This document shows, piece by piece, positions 15,684 to 23,736 of a DNA stretch of 24,251 bases. This stretch comes from JBEIUO01 sp964549785 (GTDB taxonomy: Bacteria; Planctomycetota; Phycisphaerae; Phycisphaerales; UBA1924), in contig CAZJXA010000023.1 in the NCBI GenBank assembly GCA_964549785.1, positions 1 to 24,251 of the forward strand. The letters are read 5' to 3'. Each line of letters begins with the position of its first letter. Within the stretch, counting starts at the first letter, position 1. Below the pieces are notes generated by a model. It was not told where the DNA came from. It did not search any database and worked only from the letters and a program-made list of their open reading frames with translations. A program made the translations under genes and the position numbers.

Positions 15684-16745
15684 TCACCGCTTGACACTGC
15701 TCTCCCGCACCACGAGCGACGTCGGCAGCCGCAGCACCGTCGCTGGCGCATCCCGGTTCTCGATCCGCTTCGCTAACGCCGCAATCGCCGCCGCCCCGAT
15801 CTCGGTGAGCGGCACCCGCACCGCCGAGAGCCGGGGTCGAACCAAGGAAGCCAGCCGCGTGTCGTCAAAGCCCACAATCCGGAGATCGTCGGGAACCCGC
15901 ACCCCCATGGCCTGGGCGGCTTGCAAAATGCCCAACGCGATCTCATCGTTGCCCGCGAGCACGCCGCGGCCTTTCAGGCCCGCCGGTCCTTGCTCCCGGG
16001 CCCATGCCTCACCCCACTCAGCGCTGTAGGTTCCGAAGACCGTCTGGGCCCCGCCCACCGTGTGCCCGTGCCCGCCCAGCACCCGCGCAAAGACTTCCGC
16101 GCGCTTCCGGGTGTCGAAGTTTTCTTCCGGCCCGCCCACAAAGCACATGCCTTTGGGAGCGGTCAAAAGGAGAAGGTGCTCGCAGGCCTCCCGGGTTCCG
16201 GGCTCGTTGTCGGCCAAAATGCAATCGACGCCCGGCTCGTCCAGTTCCAAGTCCATCAGCACCACCGGAATCCGGGTGCCGCGGGCCTCCCGCCAGATCG
16301 CCGCCGAAGGCTCGGTGATCATGACCGCCAGCCCGTCGATAAACCCGAAGCCCAGTGCCCGTCCGCTCGGCGCCTTGACCCCCGTCCCCGAATCCGCCCG
16401 AGCCTCGGCGCTCACCAGCAGGTGATAGCCCAGTTCGCGGGCCTTATCGTCCGCACCCCTCAGCAGTTCCGAGTAAAACTCCCCGTGGATGTCCGGCAAC
16501 GCAAACCCCAGCACGCGGCTCGCCTTGGTGATGAGCCCCTTGGCGAACGGGTTCGGCGCGTACCCCAAGCGGGCGATGACCATCCGAACCCGTTCACTCG
16601 TGTCCGCCGAAACCAAGTGCGGCGTATTGAGAACCCGGCTGACGGTCGCGATCGACACCTCGGCATCCCGCGCAACGTCCTGAATCGAAGCGTGAGAGCG
16701 GCCGTTGCCATTCCGATTGGTGTTGAGCGGGTCCCGTTTGGTCAC
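15684..16745 (-). CDS. LacI-family transcriptional repressor
   Basis: Predicted 353 residues. The start is GTG at 16745; an in-frame stop lies a few codons upstream, so no earlier start is possible. The N-terminal extension is Asn/Arg-rich (1-18). The helix-turn-helix is ASIQDVARDAEVSIATVSRVLN (19-40), and the hinge NPFAKGL (65-71) carries the Leu expected to insert into the centre of the operator. Residues 75-353 form the sugar-binding, periplasmic-binding-protein-like core, including IVGFDDTRLASLVRPRLSAV near the end. The recognition helix reads IATVS, close to MATVS of CcpA, which fits the cre-like boxes at 16807-16820 and 18470-18483. It is divergent from the glucoamylase-like gene and probably represses it, the PEP-CTERM gene at 18591 and perhaps itself. 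Confidence 0.95.
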   Translation of the reverse strand: MTKRDPLNTNRNGNGRSHASIQDVARDAEVSIATVSRVLNTPHLVSADTSERVRMVIARLGYAPNPFAKGLITKASRVLGFALPDIHGEFYSELLRGADDKARELGYHLLVSAEARADSGTGVKAPSGRALGFGFIDGLAVMITEPSAAIWREARGTRIPVVLMDLELDEPGVDCILADNEPGTREACEHLLLLTAPKGMCFVGGPEENFDTRKRAEVFARVLGGHGHTVGGAQTVFGTYSAEWGEAWAREQGPAGLKGRGVLAGNDEIALGILQAAQAMGVRVPDDLRIVGFDDTRLASLVRPRLSAVRVPLTEIGAAAIAALAKRIENRDAPATVLRLPTSLVVRESSVKR

Positions 16746-16801
16746 AAGGCTGGCATCCTACACAGTGGAAAGCCCGTTTCGGTCCCCACCCCCGCCATTG
16801 C

Positions 16802-16820
16802 TACACTGAAAACGTTTACG
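16802..16820 (+). promoter_or_regulatory. -10-like hexamer with overlapping cre-like LacI-family operator
   Basis: TACACT (16802-16807) fits a -10 box and runs into TGAAAACGTTTACG (16807-16820), which matches the LacI/CcpA-type consensus TGWNANCGNTNWCA at all but the last base. The core AAACGTTT is a perfect palindrome. A repressor here would cover the transcription start. It lies in the gap between the divergent regulator (start at 16745) and the glucoamylase-like gene (start at 16856), so it could control both. The -35 region is weak. Confidence 0.72.
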
Positions 16821-16855
16821 GTGCCGTATTCTCCTCTGAAGGAAGCGAGTTCTTC

Positions 16856-18367
16856 TTGATATCACGATGCGCCATCTCCGCCGCTGCACTCATCACTGTC
16901 GCGTTCCTCATGGGCTGCGCCGCCCAGCCGCTCCCACGTCCCGACCCGGAGTTGGTCATCACCCGCGAGGCCGCCGCGAACGTTCCGCCTTTCACGTTCA
17001 CCCCGGCCGACGACGCCCTGCTCGACGAAGTCAGTAAAGGGTGCTTCAACTTCATGTGGAGCGCCGGCGACCCCCGTACCGGCATGGTGCCCGACCGCAC
17101 CGGCGACACCATCGTCAGCGTCGCCGGCGTCGGCTTTCAATTGTCCGCCTTGCCCATCGGCGTTGAACGGGGCTGGGTCTCGAAAACCGAGGCGGCGGCC
17201 CGCGCCGGCCAGATACTCAACCTGCTCGAAGCCGATCCGCGAATCCGTCACCAAGGAATCTTCCAGCACTTCCTGGATGGCGCCACCGCAGGCCCGCACA
17301 ACAAGGGCCATGAACATGTCGCGAGCACCATCGACAGCGCCATCCTCTTCTGCGGGCTCTTGACGTGCTCGTCCTACTTTGACGGGGAGATCGCCGCCGC
17401 CTGCGATCGCATCTTCGCCGCCGCCAACTGGCAGGCCTTCACGGCCCCGAGCCTCACCGATAAACCCTTCGAGGCCGGATTCCTCTCACTCGGCTGGAAA
17501 CCGAAGAACAACGCCGAACTCGACGGCCCCGGCGAGATTCTGCCGTACCGCTGGGTCGACTCCGGGTGCGAGCACCGCCTCGTGACTTTCCTCGCCGTCT
17601 GTGCTCCTCAAGCCGAACACCGGGTCCACCCCGATCTCTACTACCGCCTTCGCCGCGCCGTGGGAACCGACCCATCCTGCGGCAAGGTCGTCTTCTTCCC
17701 CTTCTCCGGAGCCCTGTTCACCGCCCAATTCAGCCACTTATGGATGGATTATGCCCGCGCCGAACTCGAAGACCCGGCGGCCCAGGGCGTCCCCAACCGA
17801 CCGCGCATCGACTGGTGGGAGAACAGCCGCCGACTGACGAACCTCCATCGGGCCCGGTCCATCGAGAATGCGTCCGGGTTGCCCACCCTCGGCCCCGCGG
17901 CGTGGGGATTCACCGCCAGCGATGTCCCCACCGGCTACGGCGTCTACGGCGTCTTCCCCACGCCCGCTCCGCCCGCCCACTGGAAGCCCGAATGGGACTA
18001 TTCCACCTGGAAGGCCCGCGATGAGCCGGGGGATGGAACCGTCGCGCCCTATGCCGCGGCAAGTTCCATCCTCTTTGAGCCCGCCTGGGCCCTCCAAGCG
18101 ATGCGCCACTACCGTGAACTCGCCTCCACCGGCCCCGTCCCCAAGTTGTGGAACGATCCGGCCACGGGTGGCTATGGCTTTGCCGATTCATTCAACCTGA
18201 AGGGTCCGGGCGGAAGCCCTTGGGTTGCGTCGGATCACCTGGCGATCGACCAAGGGCCGATGCTTCTGGCGATCGAAAACGCGCGCACCGGGCTGGTGTG
18301 GAGACTCTTCCAAGAACACCGATGGGTGAAAGCCGGCTGGGGCCGCCTGGGAATCGAAACCCGGTAA
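16856..18367 (+). CDS. Glucoamylase-like (PF10091/GH144-type) lipoprotein
   Basis: Predicted 503 residues. The start is TTG at 16856, with GAAGGAAG at 16838-16845, because this reading gives a full lipoprotein signal peptide ending in FLMGC (Cys21). Residues about 50-500 have the (alpha/alpha)6-barrel signature of the glycoamylase-like family: FNFMWSAGDPRTGMVPDRTG (64-83), VGFQLSALPIGVERGW (92-107), FPFSGALFTAQFSHLWMDY (281-299), DWWENSRRLTN (319-329), WGFTASDVPTGYGVYG (350-365) and DGTVAPYAAASSILFEP (393-409). Characterised relatives in GH144 cleave beta-1,2-glucans, so an extracytoplasmic beta-glucan hydrolase is likely; the exact linkage cannot be read. The regulator next door and the operator 36 bp upstream imply induction by a sugar. 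Confidence 0.9.
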   Translation: MISRCAISAAALITVAFLMGCAAQPLPRPDPELVITREAAANVPPFTFTPADDALLDEVSKGCFNFMWSAGDPRTGMVPDRTGDTIVSVAGVGFQLSALPIGVERGWVSKTEAAARAGQILNLLEADPRIRHQGIFQHFLDGATAGPHNKGHEHVASTIDSAILFCGLLTCSSYFDGEIAAACDRIFAAANWQAFTAPSLTDKPFEAGFLSLGWKPKNNAELDGPGEILPYRWVDSGCEHRLVTFLAVCAPQAEHRVHPDLYYRLRRAVGTDPSCGKVVFFPFSGALFTAQFSHLWMDYARAELEDPAAQGVPNRPRIDWWENSRRLTNLHRARSIENASGLPTLGPAAWGFTASDVPTGYGVYGVFPTPAPPAHWKPEWDYSTWKARDEPGDGTVAPYAAASSILFEPAWALQAMRHYRELASTGPVPKLWNDPATGGYGFADSFNLKGPGGSPWVASDHLAIDQGPMLLAIENARTGLVWRLFQEHRWVKAGWGRLGIETR

Positions 18368-18441
18368 CAGCCCGCGCGACCGATAATCTGATGGTTTTCA
18401 CCGGGTTCCCGTCAAAATGGCGGATTGAGATTGAATTAGGC

Positions 18442-18483
18442 TTGACGTCGCGGGCTCTATCGGCGACACTGTAAACGTTTCCA
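18442..18483 (+). promoter_or_regulatory. Promoter with overlapping cre-like operator for the PEP-CTERM gene
   Basis: TTGACG (18442-18447) as a -35 box is followed, after 17 bases, by GACACT (18465-18470). The last T begins TGTAAACGTTTCCA (18470-18483), which fits TGWNANCGNTNWCA with one mismatch (C at 18481). The operator would overlap the transcription start. The arrangement and the bases ACACTG-AAACGTTT are nearly the same as at 16803-16817. The gene start is about 108 bases downstream. Confidence 0.72.
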
Positions 18484-18590
18484 GAACTGATACATCGGCG
18501 CTGTGCGGGTGCGATCAGGGCGAGAGAATAGACGGATTCGGGTGGCGTATAGGAGCGCCCTTGGATCCTCAACTGTTGGAGGAGCAAGAC

Positions 18591-19496
18591 ATGGTTTGTA
18601 TTCGTGCGTTCGTAGGTGTGGCCGCGCTGGCGATTCTCGCGGGCTCGACCGCCGCTCAGGTGACGAGCATCGACGGGCTCAATGTCCGGGTTCGCAATTT
18701 CAACGACTTCCCGGGTTCCACCCTCGAAGTCAACAACGTGGCCCAGCCCACGATGATGCCCCAGCCGACGTTCGCGATCGGCAATCTCAACGGCGTCACC
18801 GTCGAAGAAACCTTCGCCCAAGGCACGGTCGGCAATTTCGCCAACCGTCACCTCCCCTCGTTCTCCAACGACGGCGGGGCCACCGCCTATCAACTCCAGA
18901 ACAACCAGAGCTTCCGCCTCGACGCGTGTTTCCGCTTGACCACCAATCACACCACGGGCATCGGCGCCCCGGTCAACAGCGAGACGGGTTTCTGGTTCGA
19001 GAGCCCCCGCACCGGCCGCGACGCCAACGGCGCCCTTGTCAACTTCGTTGATGAAGGCGGTCTGTGGCTCATCAGCAACGGCACGTCCTTCACCGGCGGT
19101 TCCGGCATGGACTTCTTCCTGTACGGCGAAGGCGGCTTCCCGAACCCGGGCTCACCCCCCATCGTCGGCAACGGCGATCTCATCAACGCCACCTACACCT
19201 ACTACGCCCCCGGCACCACCAACTTCGGCCCCACGGCCTTCTACGAAGCCACCGTCACCAACACCGTCACCGGCGTCACCCGCTCCAGCGGTTTCCGTCA
19301 GTTCTTTGACGACGCCGTCGGCATGAACGGCTTCGGCAACGGCACCACGTTCGGCTTCCGCACCCAGAACAGCCGTCAGCCCAACATCGAAACCGTGACC
19401 GTCACCGAAATCGACTGCATCAGCATCGTCCCCGCCCCCTCGACCCTCGCGGCCTTGGGCCTCGTCGGTCTGCTCGGTGCGCGTCGTCGCCGCTGA
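18591..19496 (+). CDS. Secreted PEP-CTERM-type protein of unknown function
   Basis: Predicted 301 residues from ATG at 18591, with GGAGGAG (18578-18584) well placed. An earlier in-frame ATG-less start at 18561 would put polar residues ahead of the signal peptide and is rejected. Residues 1-22 are a signal peptide ending TAAQ. The mature part is beta-rich and full of Asn, Gly, Thr and Phe, with little Lys, as in surface or extracellular matrix proteins. The end is VPAPSTL, a short hydrophobic helix, and GARRRR, the sorting tail expected to be handled by an exosortase. No enzyme motif is visible. The cre-like operator at 18470-18483 ties its expression to the LacI-family repressor and the neighbouring glycosidase, so a role in polysaccharide binding is possible. 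Confidence 0.85.
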   Translation: MVCIRAFVGVAALAILAGSTAAQVTSIDGLNVRVRNFNDFPGSTLEVNNVAQPTMMPQPTFAIGNLNGVTVEETFAQGTVGNFANRHLPSFSNDGGATAYQLQNNQSFRLDACFRLTTNHTTGIGAPVNSETGFWFESPRTGRDANGALVNFVDEGGLWLISNGTSFTGGSGMDFFLYGEGGFPNPGSPPIVGNGDLINATYTYYAPGTTNFGPTAFYEATVTNTVTGVTRSSGFRQFFDDAVGMNGFGNGTTFGFRTQNSRQPNIETVTVTEIDCISIVPAPSTLAALGLVGLLGARRRR

Positions 19497-19598
19497 TCCT
19501 CCCTCGTTCACCCGGCATTATTCACGATCGGTTCCTTCGCGGGCGCGGCTGATCTCGTCTCGTCAGCCCGCCCCCCAGGTTTCCGACCGAAGGCCTAG

Positions 19599-19651
19599 CG
19601 CACGCCGCGACCCGCTCCCCCCAAAGGACGTGTCGCGGCGTGCGTGTTTTT
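19599..19651 (+). terminator. Intrinsic terminator after the PEP-CTERM gene
   Basis: A perfect 13-bp stem, CGCACGCCGCGAC (19599-19611) with GTCGCGGCGTGCG (19632-19644), encloses a 20-base loop and is followed by TG and five T. The stem is very GC-rich. The loop is longer than usual, but the stem and T-run fit an intrinsic terminator about 100 bp after the stop at 19496. Confidence 0.8.
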
Positions 19652-20210
19652 GCGCCCGGATGGGGCCGGGCCGTTGCCGGAGTGGTTCGTGGTTGCTGGC
19701 CTGATGGCGTCGGTCGATGGTGTGCGGTGCTACCAGGCGGCGGGGTGGGATGGCGAGCGGTGGCACGGAATCGGGCCAACGGTTACCGATCCCAGTTCGA
19801 GTGATGTGGTCGCTGCGATGGTGGTGCATCAGGGGCGCCTGGTGATCGGCGGGCGGTTCAATTCGTTGCCGAATCCGCACGGCGTCCCGGTGCCGATGGG
19901 GCATGTGGCCCAGTTGGTCGATGGAGAGTGGCAGCCGTTGGGCGCGGGCGTGTTGTCGGGCGGGTCGTTGCCGGTCGCGATGTTGGCGATGTTTAACGGT
20001 GAAATTGTGGCGGGCGGGCCTTCGGGGAGTTCCGGTGTGGGCGGGGCGGTGGTGAACAATCTCGCGCTCTTTCAGGGGCAGCTGTATGCGGGCGGTTCGG
20101 GCTCGCGACGGGCGCGACGGAAGTGCGGTTGCTCGGCGTGCTCGGTGGCAGGTCAATCTTCGCTGGGCGGTATGGGGGGTTTAGAGGGGTGAGGTTGAAC
20201 ACCTCATTCG
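19652..20210 (+). pseudogene. Remnant of a beta-propeller-like repeat protein, 5'-truncated and frame-changed
   Basis: Translation from about 19652 gives repeats of the type seen in planctomycete propeller proteins: RPDGAGPLPEWFVVAGLMAS, AAGWDGERWHGIGP, MVVHQGRLVIGGRF, AQLVDGEWQPLGAGVLSG, MLAMFNGEIVAGG and LALFQGQLYAGG. There is no signal peptide or plausible start: the only in-frame start, GTG at 19644, sits inside the terminator stem. After GGSG at about 20100 this frame becomes Arg/Cys nonsense, while another frame continues sensibly as LATGATEVRLLGVL and SIFAGRYGGFRGV, so a frameshift is likely. The homology fades at about 20210 where a stem-loop element begins. It could be the middle of a once larger secreted gene. 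It is most likely not expressed as a functional protein. Confidence 0.65.
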
Positions 20211-20310
20211 GGCCTTCGGATTCTGCGGCCTTTGGATTCTGCGGCCTTGGATTCGGCCGAAGTCCGAGGGCCGGGGAACTCCTCGGACGCCCTCGGGCCT
20301 CAAGGTGTTC
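20197..20310. repeat. Compact stem-loop element with internal direct repeats
   Basis: The outer ends are inverted repeats GAACACCT (20197-20204) and AGGTGTTC (20303-20310). Inside are two 16-bp near-identical copies, TTCGGATTCTGCGGCC (20215-20230) and TTTGGATTCTGCGGCC (20231-20246), then a shortened third. Next is a perfect hairpin, GTCCGAGG (20262-20269) with CCTCGGAC (20281-20288), and the overlapping alternative pair CCGAGGGC (20264-20271) with GCCCTCGG (20289-20296). No T-run follows. I cannot name it; it may be a small mobile hairpin element or a structured RNA. Confidence 0.45.
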
Positions 20311-20484
20311 TTCATCGATTCATACCAGAATCTTAGCGCCGTCAGAACGGCCCCGAAGGGTCATTCGGGCTAGTCTCTTCGCTGCTCGGGGCGGGCTCTG
20401 CTGCAAGCCCTGTCGAGGCTGGGTCGGACGGCGTGGACCGGTCGGCCATTCGAGCTGCCGCGAGCGTATTGAGGAGAAAGAAAC

Positions 20485-21258
20485 ATGGTTCGAGTGACGT
20501 TGATGGTGGCGGTCTGCGCTGCGGGCGCGGGCCTGGCATCCGCCCAGGGCACGCTGTACGGCGTGGCGTCGTTTTCCAACTTCGGGACGCAGTCTCTGTA
20601 CACCATCGACGCGGGCACGGGCGCGGCGTCGCTGGTGGGCAGCACCGGCCTTCGGCAGATCGCCGGGCTCGACTTCGACGGGGCCTCGGGCCGCCTGATG
20701 GCGCTGACAGTCTCGGGCAACCTGTTTGAGCTGAACACCGCGAGCGGTGCCGCCACGCTGGCCATCAGCACCGGCTTCGGTGTGTCCGAAGGCTCCGCGG
20801 CCTTCTCCGGCGGGACGGCCTACACATCCATCTTTGACAACCTCCACGCCTGGAACGGCGCGGCATGGCAGCAGGTGGGCCCCTCGCTGCTGGCCCCGGG
20901 CGCGGATATCTCGGGCCTCGACTTCGGCGGAACCCAGCTCCTCGGGCTCGCGCTCAACGGCCCCGGCCCCGACGAGCTGGTCGCGTTCAACTCCGCGACG
21001 GGCGCCGCGTCGGTCATCGGCCTGACCGGGACCAACGCCCCCACCGTGGCCGGGCTGACGGCGACCGTCGGCGGCGGGGCGTGGTACATGACCGATGGGA
21101 GCAGCCTCTACTCGATCAACACCGGCACCGGCGCCGCCGCGCTCCTGGGCCCGCACGGTCTCGGCGGCTTCTCGGGGCTGGCGTTCATCCCGTCGCCCTC
21201 GACGCTCGCGCTCCTCGCAGGGGCCACGGTCCTGGCGGGCCGCCGCCGGCGACGCTGA
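20485..21258 (+). CDS. Secreted PEP-CTERM-type protein with propeller-like repeats
   Basis: Predicted 257 residues from ATG at 20485, with GAGGAG (20471-20476) upstream. Residues 1-20 are a signal peptide ending LASAQ. At least four blade-like repeats are visible: LYTIDAGTGAASLVGSTGLR, LFELNTASGAATLAISTGFG, LVAFNSATGAASVIGLTG and LYSINTGTGAAALLGPHGL. Each has a hydrophobic-x-hydrophobic-(D/N)-x(2)-(T/S)-GAA core, which suggests a small beta-propeller. The C-terminus is IPSPSTL, a hydrophobic helix and GRRRRR, the PEP-CTERM-like sorting tail. There are no catalytic residues; binding to surfaces, polysaccharide or another protein is likely. It ends 99 bp before the 5'-nucleotidase gene, and the two may share a transcript. 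Confidence 0.87.
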   Translation: MVRVTLMVAVCAAGAGLASAQGTLYGVASFSNFGTQSLYTIDAGTGAASLVGSTGLRQIAGLDFDGASGRLMALTVSGNLFELNTASGAATLAISTGFGVSEGSAAFSGGTAYTSIFDNLHAWNGAAWQQVGPSLLAPGADISGLDFGGTQLLGLALNGPGPDELVAFNSATGAASVIGLTGTNAPTVAGLTATVGGGAWYMTDGSSLYSINTGTGAAALLGPHGLGGFSGLAFIPSPSTLALLAGATVLAGRRRRR

Positions 21259-21357
21259 CTTTTAGTGGCCCTCGCGCTGCCCTCCTCCACGTCAGACCAG
21301 GTCTACTCGACCACGCACGACCACAGACACCAGACACCATCATAAAGGGAACTTCCA

Positions 21358-23253
21358 ATGAAGATCACGCAGACGCTCGTCGCGCTCTCACTGCTCGCGA
21401 GCCTTAGCACCGGTGCGCTCTCTGCCTCGGCCCAGCCCATTCACCGCTCCGTGGCGCTCGGTCCGGTTGAGAAGCCCGTCTCGCCCAAGCCCAAGGGCTT
21501 CGACGGGCGTGGCGACCCCATCGACCTCTGGCTCCACGTCATCCACAACAACGACGGCGAGTCCAAGGTGCTGCCGCTCACCGGCACGCAGGCCGGCTTT
21601 GGTGGCGCGGCCCGCTTCAAGACCCTCGTCGACCAGCTCAAAGCGGTCGCCTCGACCCCGCGTCCGGACGCCGTGGCGCAGGGTTGGGTCATGGTCTCCT
21701 CGGGCGACAACATCCTCCCAGGCGTCAATCTGAACGCCTCGATCAACAACGGGATTCCCTTCTACGACAGCATCCTCTTCGATCAGATCGGCTACAGCGC
21801 CATGACGCTGGGCAACCACGACTTCGACGGCAACCCCGACGTCCTGCGCGACCTCATCGCCGGCACCACCAACACCACCTTCATCTCCGCGAATCTCAGC
21901 TTCGTCAACGAGCCGGGTCTGCAGGCACAGGTCGCCGCCGGCAAGCTGGCGGGCAGCAAGGTCGTCTTGGTCCAGGGGCGTCAGGTCGGCATCGTCGGCG
22001 CCACCACCGAGCTCCTCCCGCTCATCTCAAGCCCACGCAACACCATCGTCAATCCGGTCGCCGCCGCGGTCCAGTCCGAGATCAACACCCTCACGGCGGG
22101 CGGCGTCAACATCATCATCCTCAGCACCCACCTGCAGGGCCTTGCCAGCGAGGTCGCCCTGGTCCCGCAGCTCACGGGCGTCGATGCCGTCATCGCCGGC
22201 GGCGGCAGCGAGCTGCTCGCGGCTCCGACCGACCTTCTGGTGCCCGGCGATGTGGCATCGTTCGCGTACCCCGTGGTGGCCACCGACCTCATGGGGCGAC
22301 AGGTGCCCGTCGTGACGACCGTCGGCGACTACAAGTACCTCGGCCGGCTGGCCCTCGGGTTTGATGCGCAGGGCAACCTCGTCACGACCGACGCATCGCT
22401 CAGTGGCATCAAGCGGGTGAGCGCCTTGGCCCCCGACGCCGTCCTCCCCGACCCCACGGTCCAGTTGCTCGTCGTCGATCCCATCCAAGCCGCCAACGAC
22501 GCGCTGGCCGTCAACATCATCGCCACCAGCAACGTCCCGCTCGAGAGCCGTCGCAACGTTCCGGGAGTGCCCGCTCCCCGGAACAACTTCGGGATCCGTG
22601 TCAGCGAGACCAACGTCGGCAACCTCGTCGCCGACTCGTTACTCTGGGAGGCCGACCGCATCGCGCGGGCGAACAGCCTGCCGATCCCGGACATCGGGCT
22701 GCAGAACGGCGGGGGCATTCGCCTCAACAGCGTCCGAGCCGCCGGGCCCATCAGCGAGCTGTACACCTACGACCTGCTCACGTTCGCGAACATCCTGACG
22801 CTGGTCCCCAACGTCTCCGCGGCCCACTTCAAGGTCATCCTCGAGAACTCGGTGAGCAACGTCGCCGGCGCCGACGGACGCTTCCCGCACCTCTCGGGCG
22901 TCCGCTTGGTGTGGGATGCCAACGGCACCCCCCAGGTGCTCGGCGGCACGGCCCCGCCCTACACCGTCATCACACCGGGCACGCGTGTCCGCGACGTCAT
23001 CCTCGCCGACGGTCGTGTGCTGGTGGCCAACGGCGTGGTGCTTCCCAACGCCCCCGGAATCAACATCGCCACCATCGACTTCCTGGCCGTCCAGGGTGGC
23101 GATCAGTACCCCTTCAACAACGTCCCCTTCGTTCGCCTGGGTGTGACGTACCAGCGCGCGTTCTACAACTATCTCACGCAGGGCCTGGGCGGGGTCGTCT
23201 CCGGCTTTGACTACCCCCTCGGTATCAATAACCGCATCATCCGAAGGAACTGA
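21358..23253 (+). CDS. Secreted 5'-nucleotidase/metallophosphatase family protein
   Basis: Predicted 631 residues, typical of the UshA-like family that removes phosphate from nucleotides outside the cytoplasm. A signal peptide (1-25, ending ASAQ) precedes the metallophosphoesterase domain (about 57-345). Its motifs are VIHNNDGES (Asp66), SGDN (Asp117), LGNHDFDGN (Asn153, His154) and STHLQG (His258). The usual GGHxH is replaced by IAGGGSELL (279-287), so two expected metal-binding histidines are absent. GDYKYLGRL (323-331) is family-typical. The C-terminal 5'-nucleotidase domain (about 380-610) contains SETNVGNLVADSLLWEAD and the substrate-loop motif QNGGGIR (449-455). AAAGGGA lies about seven bases before the ATG. 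Unlike its neighbour it has no Arg-rich sorting tail. A strong terminator follows. Confidence 0.92.
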   Translation: MKITQTLVALSLLASLSTGALSASAQPIHRSVALGPVEKPVSPKPKGFDGRGDPIDLWLHVIHNNDGESKVLPLTGTQAGFGGAARFKTLVDQLKAVASTPRPDAVAQGWVMVSSGDNILPGVNLNASINNGIPFYDSILFDQIGYSAMTLGNHDFDGNPDVLRDLIAGTTNTTFISANLSFVNEPGLQAQVAAGKLAGSKVVLVQGRQVGIVGATTELLPLISSPRNTIVNPVAAAVQSEINTLTAGGVNIIILSTHLQGLASEVALVPQLTGVDAVIAGGGSELLAAPTDLLVPGDVASFAYPVVATDLMGRQVPVVTTVGDYKYLGRLALGFDAQGNLVTTDASLSGIKRVSALAPDAVLPDPTVQLLVVDPIQAANDALAVNIIATSNVPLESRRNVPGVPAPRNNFGIRVSETNVGNLVADSLLWEADRIARANSLPIPDIGLQNGGGIRLNSVRAAGPISELYTYDLLTFANILTLVPNVSAAHFKVILENSVSNVAGADGRFPHLSGVRLVWDANGTPQVLGGTAPPYTVITPGTRVRDVILADGRVLVANGVVLPNAPGINIATIDFLAVQGGDQYPFNNVPFVRLGVTYQRAFYNYLTQGLGGVVSGFDYPLGINNRIIRRN

Positions 23254-23293
23254 GTCCACCGGCGCGCGCCACGCGGCGTTCCAAACACGAGGC

Positions 23294-23330
23294 AAGCGGC
23301 CCCGCCAGAATGGCGGGGCCGCTTTTTTTT
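23294..23330 (+). terminator. Intrinsic terminator after the 5'-nucleotidase gene
   Basis: AAGCGGCCCCGCCA (23294-23307) and TGGCGGGGCCGCTT (23311-23324) form a perfect 14-bp stem with a three-base loop (GAA), running into eight consecutive T (23323-23330). It is 40 bp after the stop at 23253 and is a textbook rho-independent terminator. The A-run on the left arm makes it partly functional from the other strand as well. Confidence 0.95.
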
Positions 23331-23736
23331 CCATCAATCAGATCATCTCGCTCTGCATCCATGCTCTTCGCGCGGCCAGCCGCGCATCCAAGGAGCGAAT
23401 CGACCGCGGCACGCGTGTGCCGCCTCGCCTTCCCGGTGACCTCCCGGTGGGAATCTGCGGCAGAGCCAGTGGGTGCGTTGCGGGCAATGGTCTTGACCCC
23501 ACCTCAGGGTCCAGTCTCAACGAGAACCGATGGCTTCCAACGGCCGAGATCGTCCCGCCTTTGGCAGCAGACTCCATCGGGCACCAGACTGCCCATCGCG
23601 TGTGCGGTCGTGCTTCACTCGGAGGCGGCGCCGACGCCAGCGCTGCCGCCAGCGATCGCACCGCCCATTCTGCTAGGATGACGGCCCGTGGCTGCGGCCT
23701 TTCCGCGCCACCGACACCAACCCCAAGGAAGTCGTC
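23331..23736. other. Intergenic stretch without a recognisable gene
   Basis: About 400 bases between a terminator and the first recognisable RHS coding sequence. In the RHS frame an in-frame TAG lies at 23674-23676. The frames open here translate to Arg/Pro/Ser-rich sequence without motifs. I see no transposase, tRNA or clear promoter. It may be the decayed 5' part of the RHS gene or the junction of a rearrangement. Confidence 0.5.

Noticed and set aside
18561..18590. Start of the first PEP-CTERM gene at 18561
   Set aside because: It would place an acidic polar stretch before the signal peptide and overlap the strong GGAGGAG site that serves the ATG at 18591.
20197..20310. Integron attC site
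   Set aside because: The required inverted core sites RYYYAAC and GTTRRRY are not found at the ends, and no integrase or cassette array is nearby.
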